In this document: piece after piece, positions 15,079 to 22,940 of the stretch
Numbering within the stretch: the stretch's first letter is position 1
Layout of the letters: each line of letters starts with the position of its first letter
NCBI GenBank assembly: GCA_020852965.1
Contig: JADYZV010000136.1
Location: forward strand, 1 to 34,790
Source: Pirellulaceae bacterium
GTDB taxonomy: Bacteria; Planctomycetota; Planctomycetia; Pirellulales; Pirellulaceae
Reading direction: 5' to 3'
DNA: 34,790 nt
Translations under genes and position numbers: made by a program
The notes under the pieces: model-generated
The model's input: the letters and a program-made list of their open reading frames with translations, nothing else
Told to the model about the DNA's origin: nothing
Databases searched by the model: none

Positions 15079-16101
15079 GTGTTAAAGAGTTTCCATAAAA
15101 TGTTATCGGTAGCGGCGCTCGTTTTCCTTGGTGCGCCCTTCGGCACAGTCCAAGGCGACGAGCCCGATCGGGCACAAGCTCGCAATCGTATCGTGCGAGT
15201 CGTCACGGTCTCACAAGATGGCTTGAGGCCCAGTGCCGACACGTTGACTGTGGAGACAATGGAACGTCTCGATCTCGCAGCCTCGTTTCGACCAGACATC
15301 GCCTGCCTCCCCGAAACGTTTACGTTGCGCGAGCCGGAGTCGCTTCCTGGGCCGACTTCGGAGCTCCTTTCGGCTTGGGCACGCGAGCATCATTGCTACG
15401 TCGTTTTCTCGATTCACGTCCAATCGGGTGAGCATAAATATAACTCGGCAGTCCTGATCGATCGTGAGGGTGCCATCGTCGGACGATACGATAAGATCCG
15501 CCCCACCGAAGGGGAATTGGACAAATCGGTCTGTCCAGGGGCCGTCGATCTACCTGTGTTTGAAACCGACTTCGGAAAAATTGGTATGCAGATCTGCTTC
15601 GATGTGAACTGGCACGATCAATGGCGTCAATTAAAAGAAAAGGGGGCGCAGATCGTCTTCTTTCCGTCTGCCTATCCTGCGGCTCGTCACTTGAAGACTC
15701 ACGCCTGGTTGAATCAGTACTTTATTGTCAGTTCTACCAAAGGGCGTCCATCGAGCATTTACGATATTGCGGGGGAGCAAATGGCAACTTCCGGCAGGTT
15801 TCAGTATTGGGCCGGTGCAGAAATTCCACTAGGCATGCGCATGTTCGAGATCGACTTCCATACCAGGAAGATGCGGGAAATCGCCGCCAAATATGGTCCC
15901 CGCGTCCGCATCACGTGGTATCACGATGACGACCTCGTCTCGCTCGCGTCGCTCGATCCCGATCTGACGGTTGATGATATTATCGCTGAGTTCGAGTTGA
16001 CACCTCATACCGACTATCTCGAAAGATGCCGACAGGTACAGGATGAATACCGTTCTACCAAAGGTCCTGATGTTGCCAGCCAGACATCGGCTGCGAATTG
16101 A
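15079..16101 (+). CDS. Secreted carbon-nitrogen hydrolase (nitrilase superfamily)
   Basis: The 340-residue protein has a signal peptide (hydrophobic 8-25, cleavage near VQG/DE) and one nitrilase-fold domain. The Glu-Lys-Cys triad is complete: E79 in CLPETF, K139 in GRYDKIRPTEGE and C173 in MQICFDVNW. Superfamily enzymes cleave nitriles, linear amides or carbamoyl groups. Most are cytoplasmic, so an exported member next to sugar-oxidoreductase genes suggests a periplasmic amide or N-acyl substrate. The start is GTG 15079 with GGAG eight bases upstream. It lies 36 bases after the Gfo/Idh gene and 32 before the next one, probably in one operon. Confidence 0.88.
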   Translation: MLKSFHKMLSVAALVFLGAPFGTVQGDEPDRAQARNRIVRVVTVSQDGLRPSADTLTVETMERLDLAASFRPDIACLPETFTLREPESLPGPTSELLSAWAREHHCYVVFSIHVQSGEHKYNSAVLIDREGAIVGRYDKIRPTEGELDKSVCPGAVDLPVFETDFGKIGMQICFDVNWHDQWRQLKEKGAQIVFFPSAYPAARHLKTHAWLNQYFIVSSTKGRPSSIYDIAGEQMATSGRFQYWAGAEIPLGMRMFEIDFHTRKMREIAAKYGPRVRITWYHDDDLVSLASLDPDLTVDDIIAEFELTPHTDYLERCRQVQDEYRSTKGPDVASQTSAAN

Positions 16102-16133
16102 ACCTCTGAGCACATGAACTAAGGAACACCTTT

Positions 16134-16637
16134 ATGTCGAAACGGCCTAACGGAACGATGGGCGGAGTCATTCTGATTGGATTGGGCTTGCTGCTTGTGG
16201 CCCTCTCGTTTCGGGAGCAGCCGGATCGGATCAACCTTGCCCCGCACCGATTCTACTCCGAAGCGGATCGGGACGAATTTCAATCGGCCAAGGAACATGT
16301 GTTCAATTTGAAGAAAGGCATAGGAGTTGCGCCGGAAAGTGAAGCGGAGAACAATCTCGCCGGCGTTGGACAGTCAGAGCCTGCTATCGACGAGCACGGC
16401 CAGCCAACTTCGAGTGAAACAGCAGATCCCCTCGCGAGTGCCGAAGCCCATCTCGCCGCTCTGAAACAGAAGCAGGTCGATGCGTTTAGCAATCAGGATA
16501 CCCTCAGCCTGACCCTCAAGTCGATTGGCATCGCCTTCCTCGCCGTCGGTGCCATATTATTGTTGCGTGTGAGCCGAGCGAACCGAGTAGCCAAAACCGT
16601 CGACAAGTTGGCACCCGTCGAGTCGCCAGGCCATTAA
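16134..16637 (+). CDS. Two-helix membrane protein, unknown
   Basis: The 167-residue protein has a transmembrane helix near each end: about 9-25 (MGGVILIGLGLLLVALSF) and about 134-152 (IGIAFLAVGAILLLRV). Between them is an acidic, polar stretch of ~105 residues with Gln/Glu/Lys-rich segments (FQSAKEHVFNLKKG, ASAEAHLAALKQKQ), probably extracytoplasmic and partly coiled coil. I recognise no family. AAGGA eight bases before ATG 16134 is a good ribosome binding site. Its position between the secreted nitrilase and the Tat-exported TIM barrel suggests that it is part of the same envelope-facing operon. Confidence 0.7.
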   Translation: MSKRPNGTMGGVILIGLGLLLVALSFREQPDRINLAPHRFYSEADRDEFQSAKEHVFNLKKGIGVAPESEAENNLAGVGQSEPAIDEHGQPTSSETADPLASAEAHLAALKQKQVDAFSNQDTLSLTLKSIGIAFLAVGAILLLRVSRANRVAKTVDKLAPVESPGH

Positions 16638-16741
16638 CCCAATGAGTGCACCAAGTTCGCTGCGTTGCTGCAACGATTGACGGCCGCTCCTCCACTTGGT
16701 TTTGATCATTGCCTTCACCCTCGACTTGGGGAGTCCGATGC

Positions 16742-17674
16742 ATGTCTGCACCAATGTCTCGCCGACGCGCTCTGTTTTCAGCAACGGCTGGTTTCACGTC
16801 GGCATACGCGCTGTCGAGTCCGATTGGCGCAGCGCCTCAAGAACAACCGCAGCAGTCGATCTGTGCATTCACCAAGCCGTTCAACTCTCTATCTTTCGAA
16901 GAATTGTCAGATCGAATTGCGGAAGCCGGGTTCGCGGGTATTGAGGCACCCATTCGCCGAGGAGGGTACATCGACCCCACTGCGATCGAAGACCGGTTGC
17001 CCGAATTGATCGAAGCTTTGCGAAGCCGAGGTTTGGAACTCACGGTGATGGCCTCCGATATCGACGACCCCAACGAGCCTCTTACGGAAAAAGTGTTGCG
17101 TACTGCTGCTGCATTGGGGATCGAACGCTATCGGATGAACTATCTGATGTATGACCTGAAGCGACCGGTGCTCGAGCAATTGAACGAATGGCGCCCCCGG
17201 TTCCGCGACTTGGCGGACATGAATCATGAATTGGGGATTCGAGCCGTCTATCAGAATCACGCCTGTTGGGGAAAACTGAAACCGAGCGGTAAACTGCTGG
17301 GAGCCGCCATCTGGGATTTGAAGGAGGTGCTTGAGGAGATACCGGTTGACCGAATTGGTATTGCCTTCGATATTCGCCACGCCACCGTGGAAGGCGGAAC
17401 GAGTTGGCCCATTACATTCAACATGATTCGACCGCACATCGACACGGTCTACGTGAAGGATTTTCGGTGGGTAGAGAGGGAGATACAGGACGTCCCCTTG
17501 GGGACAGGTCAAGTCAATCCCGAATTCTTTAGGCTATTGGCCGATTCTCAATTTCGTGGCCCAATATCTCTGCACGAGGAATATCTCGACCACGCGCGAC
17601 CGGAGTTGGTTCCGCAGCATCTGGCGGCGTTGAAGAACGACCTACAGACACTTAAGAGTTGGTTGCGAACTTAG
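16742..17674 (+). CDS. Tat-exported sugar phosphate isomerase/epimerase-like TIM barrel
   Basis: The 310-residue protein begins with a Tat-type signal (MSRRRALFSATAGFTSAYAL) and continues as an AP-endonuclease-2/xylose-isomerase-like TIM barrel. Candidate metal-site residues are visible on successive strands: Glu in GFAGIEAPI, His in YQNHACW, Asp and His in IAFDIRHATVEGG, and Glu in ISLHEEYLDH. The family includes sugar epimerases, isomerases and inosose dehydratases; exported members are common in planctomycetes and often pair with Gfo/Idh proteins. I chose ATG 16742 because GGGGAG lies nine bases upstream; ATG 16754 (MSRRR) is also possible. It is the last gene of the run and is followed by an inverted-repeat element. 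Confidence 0.85.
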   Translation: MSAPMSRRRALFSATAGFTSAYALSSPIGAAPQEQPQQSICAFTKPFNSLSFEELSDRIAEAGFAGIEAPIRRGGYIDPTAIEDRLPELIEALRSRGLELTVMASDIDDPNEPLTEKVLRTAAALGIERYRMNYLMYDLKRPVLEQLNEWRPRFRDLADMNHELGIRAVYQNHACWGKLKPSGKLLGAAIWDLKEVLEEIPVDRIGIAFDIRHATVEGGTSWPITFNMIRPHIDTVYVKDFRWVEREIQDVPLGTGQVNPEFFRLLADSQFRGPISLHEEYLDHARPELVPQHLAALKNDLQTLKSWLRT

Positions 17675-17706
17675 CCTCGTCGGACAGTTATTGGCGGCAT
17701 TTTAGC

Positions 17707-17985
17707 GTGGCATAGGCTTCCAGCCATTTTATCCACTACGGCTTTTTTAAGGCCCCTGCGAGCTTGCCTCGCAGGTGAAGAAGTTTTGACGTTAGCTGTT
17801 CATTATCCCAACGTCCGCAGCTTCCCATCGAATTGCCGCTGAAGCGGCAATTCGATGGGAAGCTGGTGTGGGTACGGCGCATGCGGCGACGACTAGCTTG
17901 CAAAACTTGGCTCATGCCAGGCAAGCTGGCGTGGGGCCGATACATCTAAACTTATGGGTATAAAAAGGCTGGATGCCTATGCCAC
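17707..17985. mobile_element. 279-bp inverted-repeat element (MITE-like) between convergent genes
   Basis: The left end GTGGCATAGGCTTCCAGCC (17707-17725) and the complement of the right end, GTGGCATAGGCATCCAGCC (17967-17985), match at 18 of 19 positions. The similarity continues a further 8-10 bases inward (ATTTTATCC against TTTTTATACC). Inside are three hairpins: 17755-17775 (8-bp stem), 17818-17865 (23-bp perfect stem) and 17915-17933 (7-bp stem with one wobble). It has no open frame of note and no transposase. It fills most of the 328-base gap between two convergent genes. I see no certain target-site duplication at the ends. Confidence 0.65.
17818..17865. terminator. Perfect 23-bp-arm palindrome, possible bidirectional terminator
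   Basis: The arms 17818-17840 (starting CAGCTTCCCATCGAATTG) and 17843-17865 are exact complements with only GA between them, giving a practical GCTGAAGC tip. It lies between convergent genes, where a bidirectional stop would be useful. No T-run follows on either side, so it may instead be a repeat-element core or cruciform. Confidence 0.5.
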
Positions 17986-18002
17986 TTTTTTTCCGACGAT
18001 GC

Positions 18003-19328
18003 TTAGCTGGAAATTTTCGGGTAGATCCAGGGTGCGCGATAGTCGCGCACGAGTAGTGCATTGGCTTCGTCGTCATCGATGATTCGTTCGCGACTCGCGT
18101 CCCACTCGACGCTTCGTCCGAGCTTGAGAGACAACATGCCGAGCAGGCTGAGCGTGGTAGCCTGATGGCCGATCTCGATATCCGCAGCGGGGCGTTTGCC
18201 CGATTCAATCGCCTGTAAGAAGTCGGCCCAAAGCAGTTTGAGGTTGTGGCCATCGGGCTCCTGAAGTTGGCTGTCCTGGTGCACTACTGACTGGTTGGAA
18301 TCATCGGGATAAAACGTCCAGCCATCGCGCCACCCCATATGAAAGGTCCCCTTGCTCCCGTAGAAGTAGCAACCGACGCTCGATTTTTCGGGACCCGCAC
18401 CGCCGAATTTGCGATGTTCCCAAACCGCATCGAACGATTCGAATTGATAGGTTGCGATTTGACAATCCGGCGCATCGCTCGTTTGTTCCGTTGCGTTAAG
18501 CACCGGTTCGCCTTGAACGTAGCGTCCTCCGGTGGAATAGACACTGCGTGGCGATTGCTGACCGCTCCACCACAACATTTGATCGAGCCAATGGACTCCC
18601 CAATCCCCGAGCGTGCCATTGGCAAAATCCAAGTAGTGGCGAAACCCGCCGGGATGGATGCGGCGATTGAAGGGGCGCAAGGGAGCAGGGCCACAGTACA
18701 TTTCCCAATTGAGGTTTTCGGGAGGCGGGCTGTTTTTGGTTGGTTCTTCCTTGCCACCGCGGCTATGGACATACATCTGCACTCTCCCGATGTCGCCAGC
18801 GTGCCCTTCTTTCAAAAACTTCATTCCGGAAACATGATGCGGACCAAGCCTTCGGTGCAATCCGACTTGAACTGTCCGCCCGGCATCACGCGACGCTCTG
18901 AGAATGGCTTGGCTCTCACCGATAGTATGGCCTGTAGGTTTTTCGATAAAGAGGTGAGCGCCCGCTTCGATGGCCGCCAAAGCGTTCAACGCATGCCAAT
19001 GGTCTGGCGTGGCGATGATGGCAATTTCCACCGATTCCTTTTCAAACAACTCGCGGAAATCTCCGTATGTGCGCGGTTGATCGCCGCAAATGTCTTGGAC
19101 TTCTTCTGCAGCAATTTCGAGCCGGTCGCTGTCGACATCACACAGCGCAACGACCTTAGTCTGGCCAGCCGCCAGCGCTTCTCGCAAGATGTTCATGCCC
19201 CACCAGCCCGTGCCAATCAAGGCGGTTCGATACTGCTTGGTCTTCGAAGCCGCGTGAATGGCGGGGGCGGCGAGCAGCGTAGAAGCTGCCGCAGTCGAGG
19301 AAAGAAAGTGGCGACGATCGAGTGACAT
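18003..19328 (-). CDS. Tat-exported Gfo/Idh/MocA family oxidoreductase
   Basis: The 441-residue protein has a Tat signal (MSLDRRHFLSSTAAASTLL), then a Rossmann domain with ALIGTGWWGMNILREAL, DVDSDRLE, TPDHWHALNALAA and FIEKPTGHTIGES. The C-terminal fold has GTLGDWGVHWLDQMLWWSG. It is a paralogue of the oxidoreductase at 13705-15042, but the two are clearly distinct proteins. It is predicted to oxidise or epimerise a sugar outside the cytoplasm; the substrate is unknown. ATG 19328 has AAGGA nine bases upstream; ATG 19334 and the frame to 19355 are less well placed. It follows a PQQ-like propeller gene on the same strand, with a repeat element (19357-19475) in the gap. Confidence 0.9.
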   Translation of the reverse strand: MSLDRRHFLSSTAAASTLLAAPAIHAASKTKQYRTALIGTGWWGMNILREALAAGQTKVVALCDVDSDRLEIAAEEVQDICGDQPRTYGDFRELFEKESVEIAIIATPDHWHALNALAAIEAGAHLFIEKPTGHTIGESQAILRASRDAGRTVQVGLHRRLGPHHVSGMKFLKEGHAGDIGRVQMYVHSRGGKEEPTKNSPPPENLNWEMYCGPAPLRPFNRRIHPGGFRHYLDFANGTLGDWGVHWLDQMLWWSGQQSPRSVYSTGGRYVQGEPVLNATEQTSDAPDCQIATYQFESFDAVWEHRKFGGAGPEKSSVGCYFYGSKGTFHMGWRDGWTFYPDDSNQSVVHQDSQLQEPDGHNLKLLWADFLQAIESGKRPAADIEIGHQATTLSLLGMLSLKLGRSVEWDASRERIIDDDEANALLVRDYRAPWIYPKISS

Positions 19329-19356
19329 GAGCATGATTCCTTGATGAGATTTCAAA

Positions 19357-19475
19357 GCCGTTCACGAACTTAGAAGATTGGTAGTTGTATTAACCACGAA
19401 ACACACGAAATATAGGAAAAAACTTTACTGATGTTCTTGGTGTTTTTCGTGGTCAACAAACGAACTGAAGAACGG
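19357..19475. repeat. Inverted-repeat element, CGTTCACGAA family (second copy)
   Basis: It begins GCCGTTCACGAACTTAGAAG and ends near GAACGG, with CCACGAAACACACGAAAT (about 19393-19410) facing TTTTTCGTGGT inside, the same plan as 6362-6481. The complement of 19358-19384 matches 6453-6479 at 22 of 27 positions. The right end is more degenerate than in the first copy. It lies in the gap between two same-strand genes, the PQQ-like propeller and the Gfo/Idh gene. Confidence 0.55.
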
Positions 19476-19506
19476 ATACGAATTTTGAGTGTGTTGTTGT
19501 TAAACT

Positions 19507-20730
19507 CTATTGTCGCAGATCGATGCATGCGACCTGCCCCGCAACGCTGCGGCAATATACACGGCCACCAGATAGCACGGGAGACGTCCAGCACTTCCCC
19601 TCCAATACTCGACCTCGCGTCAGCTCTTTGAATCCCTGTGGAGTGGCGGGAGCAATCACGAGCTCGCCCGTGTCGGTAAGTACCAGGAGCCGTCCACCTG
19701 CCATCGCTAATCCGCCCGGATGGAGATCATCGATCGACCAGATAACGTTCCCGGTCGACCAATCCATACATCTTAGTCGCGGCTCATATTCCATATTGCC
19801 GTCAATCCCGTAGAGATGGCCATCGTAAAGCATGGAGCTATGCAACTGATTCTGCATTTCTTTGTTCTTCCACACCTCTTTCGGCTGTCCGTCGACGAAC
19901 TCAAAGAGGGCAGCGCCACGGTTATAGCCTGATGACAGAAACATTTTTCCGTCATGCACAATTGGATCGGCGGCGTTGCAACCAAAGCTCGTCAACCAGC
20001 GCTCTCTCCAAAGCTGCTTGCCGGAGTCGAAGTCGACGCCAATGTACGCGCGACTCGATGCAAAAACCGCCGTGGTCTGGTCCGGTCCATGAATCAGCAC
20101 CGGGGTGGCGTAGCCACTCTCCTTGTCGTTCGATTTCCAAATCAGTGTGCCATCTTGCTTGTCGACGACCACCCCCGATTCACCCAGATTCAGGACCACT
20201 CTGTCCCCAGCGATCAACGGTGCAGCGGAACAGCCCCAGCCGGGAAGTCGAACCTGAGCATCCTCGGCTACTGGCGTTTTCCATTGCAGCGCTCCGCTGG
20301 CCAGATCCAGACGGTATAGCTCTCCCACGCGACTCAGCACGTAAACGCTTCCATCATCAATCGTAGGTGTGGAGGTTGGGCCTCCCTCGAAGTCGCGATC
20401 GTCCAATGGTGCTGGATAGTCAAATTTCCAAATCGAGTGGCCATCCTTCACATCGAGGCAGACGACCGTGTCGGTCTGGTTCGCATGACCGATCGTGAGC
20501 ATTTGATTGCCTTGAATCACGCACGAGGAAAACCCGATGCCCACCTCAGCCGTCCAGGCAATCGGTGGACCGGCTTCAGCCCAATGGCTGGTCCACTGGG
20601 TCTCGTTGGACATGCCAGTGCCGTTGGGCCCGCGCCAGCGATTCCAGTCCTCTGCCATTAGTGGCAAATTGATCGCCCCAAGCAGGAACACTAGTACTGG
20701 CAAACATCGATAGTCGTTGGAAACGTTCAT
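19507..20730 (-). CDS. Secreted PQQ-like beta-propeller protein
   Basis: The 407-residue protein has an N-terminal signal peptide (hydrophobic 10-25, then MAEDWNRWRGP) and about seven repeats of the PQQ/BamB-like propeller type (VVCLDVKDGHSIWKFDY, YRLDLASGALQWKTPV, VVVDKQDGTLIWKS, GVDFDSGKQLWRE, RCMDWSTGNVIWSID). The DWNRWRGPNGTG opening is typical of planctomycete members. These proteins are usually non-catalytic scaffolds or dehydrogenase-like folds; I see no evidence for quinone binding. AGGA lies about eight bases before ATG 20730. It is upstream of, and probably co-expressed with, the Gfo/Idh gene ending at 18003. Confidence 0.87.
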   Translation of the reverse strand: MNVSNDYRCLPVLVFLLGAINLPLMAEDWNRWRGPNGTGMSNETQWTSHWAEAGPPIAWTAEVGIGFSSCVIQGNQMLTIGHANQTDTVVCLDVKDGHSIWKFDYPAPLDDRDFEGGPTSTPTIDDGSVYVLSRVGELYRLDLASGALQWKTPVAEDAQVRLPGWGCSAAPLIAGDRVVLNLGESGVVVDKQDGTLIWKSNDKESGYATPVLIHGPDQTTAVFASSRAYIGVDFDSGKQLWRERWLTSFGCNAADPIVHDGKMFLSSGYNRGAALFEFVDGQPKEVWKNKEMQNQLHSSMLYDGHLYGIDGNMEYEPRLRCMDWSTGNVIWSIDDLHPGGLAMAGGRLLVLTDTGELVIAPATPQGFKELTRGRVLEGKCWTSPVLSGGRVYCRSVAGQVACIDLRQ

Positions 20731-21091
20731 AGCTTTATCCTATTTTAATCCCAGCAATTGTCATACTGAAATTCTATTTTTTATCGATGCCGCAGCTTCT
20801 CCGACAACTTACGTCTTAAGTATGCGAAAAGCTGAAAAAAGTTTTTTTGTACGCATGTGTTGGCTTCAACTATCCATCGGGGACGCAGGGCACCACGCAG
20901 CGCTTCTAACGGGGGCACATTCCCCCTTTCGGCGAATGGCCAAACGACAGCCCATTGCCAGTCCACCTTTGCCGTAGCGCCCAGGGCCAAACTTGCGTTG
21001 ACCGATGCCGTACAGGAACTATAGTCCCCCATGCAGTGTAGCAATTTAGTTAGTTCGCTCCCCGCTCCGCCAAGTCCCTTTCGGAATACTT
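20731..21091. other. 361-base gene-free region between divergent genes
   Basis: No coding sequence is supported. The region must contain the promoters of the propeller gene and the SulP gene, but I cannot pick a clear pair of hexamers. The only obvious structure is a five-GC-pair hairpin, GGGGG (20911-20915), loop CACATT, CCCCC (20922-20926), followed by TTTC. Confidence 0.4.
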
Positions 21092-22918
21092 ATGCTTAAT
21101 TTCTTTCGCCAAGAATCACGCTCAATCAAGAACGACGTTCTGTCCGGGTTGACCGTTGCGCTGGCGCTAGTTCCCGAAGCGATTGCCTTCGCCTTTGTCG
21201 CAGGAGTTTCGCCGCTGATTGGACTCTATTCGGCATTCTTTATTGGACTCATCACTGCCGTGTTTGGTGGACGCCCCGGTATGATCTCAGGCGCGACCGG
21301 AGCGATGGCCGTCGTAGTCGTGGCTTTAGTCGCCGTACATGGTGTGGAATACCTTTTCCCAACTGTCATCCTGTGCGGACTGCTGCAAGTGGCTGTGGGG
21401 CTCGGGCGGCTGGGCAAGCTCATTCGTATGGTGCCACATCCCGTGATGTTGGGTTTCGTCAATGGGCTAGCCATCGTGATTGGAATGGCACAGTTGGGAA
21501 GCTTCAAGACGCTGTCGCCGCAAGGCTCGCTCGTCTTCCTGCAGGGGACGTCATTGCTGCTGATGTTGCTATTAGTTGGCATCACCATGGGGATCATCTG
21601 GTTACTACCGAAATTCAGTCGCGCCATTCCCGCTTCACTAGCGGCGATTTTGGTTGTCACCATCGCTTCGATTGCAATCAACCGCGCAACCAGCCCAACA
21701 TCGGGACCGCACACATTGGCAACGGTTGGCGACATGCTGCGTACGAACACCATTGCTGCCAAAGTTGCCCAGTTCAACGGATCGGGCGGGGGAGTGCACT
21801 TTGCGCAGGTGGAGCCTGCCGCAGCGCGATTGCCAACTACCGATGGATTATTGCTGCTTACGCAGGTGAACATTGCCCAACCGCTCGATGCATCCGAGTT
21901 CGAGGCACCCCTACCCACCCCGTCGTCTGCCACCACAGCCACGATCGGCACAGTGCTTTCCGAAGCCGAATTGGTCGCGCTGGCTGGTGAAAACAGCGGT
22001 ATTAGCGGTGGGCTGCCGATGCCGTTTTTCCTAGAGTACGCACTGGTCCCTCTCAACTTGAAGACGTTGTGGATCATCTTCCCATTTGCGTTCGTGCTGT
22101 GTGGCGTGGGGCTGATCGAATCGCTGATGACATTGTCCTTGATCGACGAGATCACCGAAACTCGCGGCAAGGGCAATCGCGAATGTATCGGTCAGGGGGC
22201 CGCGAACATCGTCTGCGGGCTATTTGGCGGCATGGGTGGCTGCGCGATGATTGGCCAATCGCTGATCAACGTCAATTCTGGGGGGCGGGGTCGATTGTCT
22301 GGTATTACCGCTGCGCTGTGTCTGCTGCTGTTCGTACTCTTTCTCGCACCGCTCATCGAGCAGATTCCGATGGCCGCACTGGTCGGGGTGATGTTCATGG
22401 TCGTCATCGGCACGTTCGAATGGGCCTCGCTAAAAATGTTCCGCCGCATGCCCCGCAGCGACATGTTTGTGATGGTCTTGGTAGCCGGATACACAGTCGT
22501 CATGCACGATTTGGCATCCGCAGTGATACTGGGTGTGATCGTCTCAGCCCTCGTCTTCGCTTGGCAGCACGCCACGCACATTATGGCTGATGTCAAATAC
22601 AACCAGCACGGCAGCAAGATCTATCAACTGCATGGCCCACTGTTTTTTGCATCGGTCTCTTCCTTCAAAGACATGTTTGACGTGGCGGGGGATCCCAATG
22701 ATGTCGTCATCGACTTTTACTACACGCGCGTGTACGACCAATCGGGTATGGAAGCCATCAATAGCTTGGCCGAAAAGTACCAAGCGGCTGGCAAGCGCTT
22801 GCACCTGACCCACCTCAGCCTCGAATGCCGCAGTCTGTTGGATCAAGCGGGCGACTTGGTCGAGATCAATCTTTCAGAAGATCCGCAATACCACGTCGCC
22901 ACCGACCGACTGGGCTAA
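21092..22918 (+). CDS. SulP family anion transporter with STAS domain
   Basis: The 608-residue membrane protein opens with the SulP signature region ([35 protein letters not shown], about 15-50; [13 protein letters not shown], 64-76). It has around ten to twelve hydrophobic segments and ends in a cytoplasmic STAS domain (about 505-600; [23 protein letters not shown]). Family members carry sulfate, bicarbonate or other anions, usually with Na+ or H+. Between TVGDM (211-215) and LPMPFF (308-313) lies an extra stretch of ~90 residues, rich in Thr, Ala, Pro and Gly, which is absent from typical SulP proteins of ~500-560 residues. The ribosome binding site is modest (CGGAA). Neither the transported ion nor the role of the insertion can be read from sequence. 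Confidence 0.92.
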   Translation: MLNFFRQESRSIKNDVLSGLTVALALVPEAIAFAFVAGVSPLIGLYSAFFIGLITAVFGGRPGMISGATGAMAVVVVALVAVHGVEYLFPTVILCGLLQVAVGLGRLGKLIRMVPHPVMLGFVNGLAIVIGMAQLGSFKTLSPQGSLVFLQGTSLLLMLLLVGITMGIIWLLPKFSRAIPASLAAILVVTIASIAINRATSPTSGPHTLATVGDMLRTNTIAAKVAQFNGSGGGVHFAQVEPAAARLPTTDGLLLLTQVNIAQPLDASEFEAPLPTPSSATTATIGTVLSEAELVALAGENSGISGGLPMPFFLEYALVPLNLKTLWIIFPFAFVLCGVGLIESLMTLSLIDEITETRGKGNRECIGQGAANIVCGLFGGMGGCAMIGQSLINVNSGGRGRLSGITAALCLLLFVLFLAPLIEQIPMAALVGVMFMVVIGTFEWASLKMFRRMPRSDMFVMVLVAGYTVVMHDLASAVILGVIVSALVFAWQHATHIMADVKYNQHGSKIYQLHGPLFFASVSSFKDMFDVAGDPNDVVIDFYYTRVYDQSGMEAINSLAEKYQAAGKRLHLTHLSLECRSLLDQAGDLVEINLSEDPQYHVATDRLG

Positions 22919-22940
22919 CCCAGCAATAGTCGCTGATCAG

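Noticed and set aside
18339-19325. 328-codon open frame on the plus strand, opposite the second Gfo/Idh gene
   Set aside because: It lies fully antisense to a gene with clear Tat, Rossmann and EKP motifs, and its translation shows no fold or motif. It is a codon-bias shadow.
20911-20926. GGGGG/CCCCC hairpin followed by TTTC considered as a terminator
   Set aside because: It lies between divergent genes, where no transcript should end. The stem is only five pairs and the T-run is short.
21226-22176. 316-codon open frame on the minus strand, opposite SulP
   Set aside because: The translation is Ser/Thr/Pro/Asn-rich without domain character, and the opposite strand encodes an unmistakable SulP protein.
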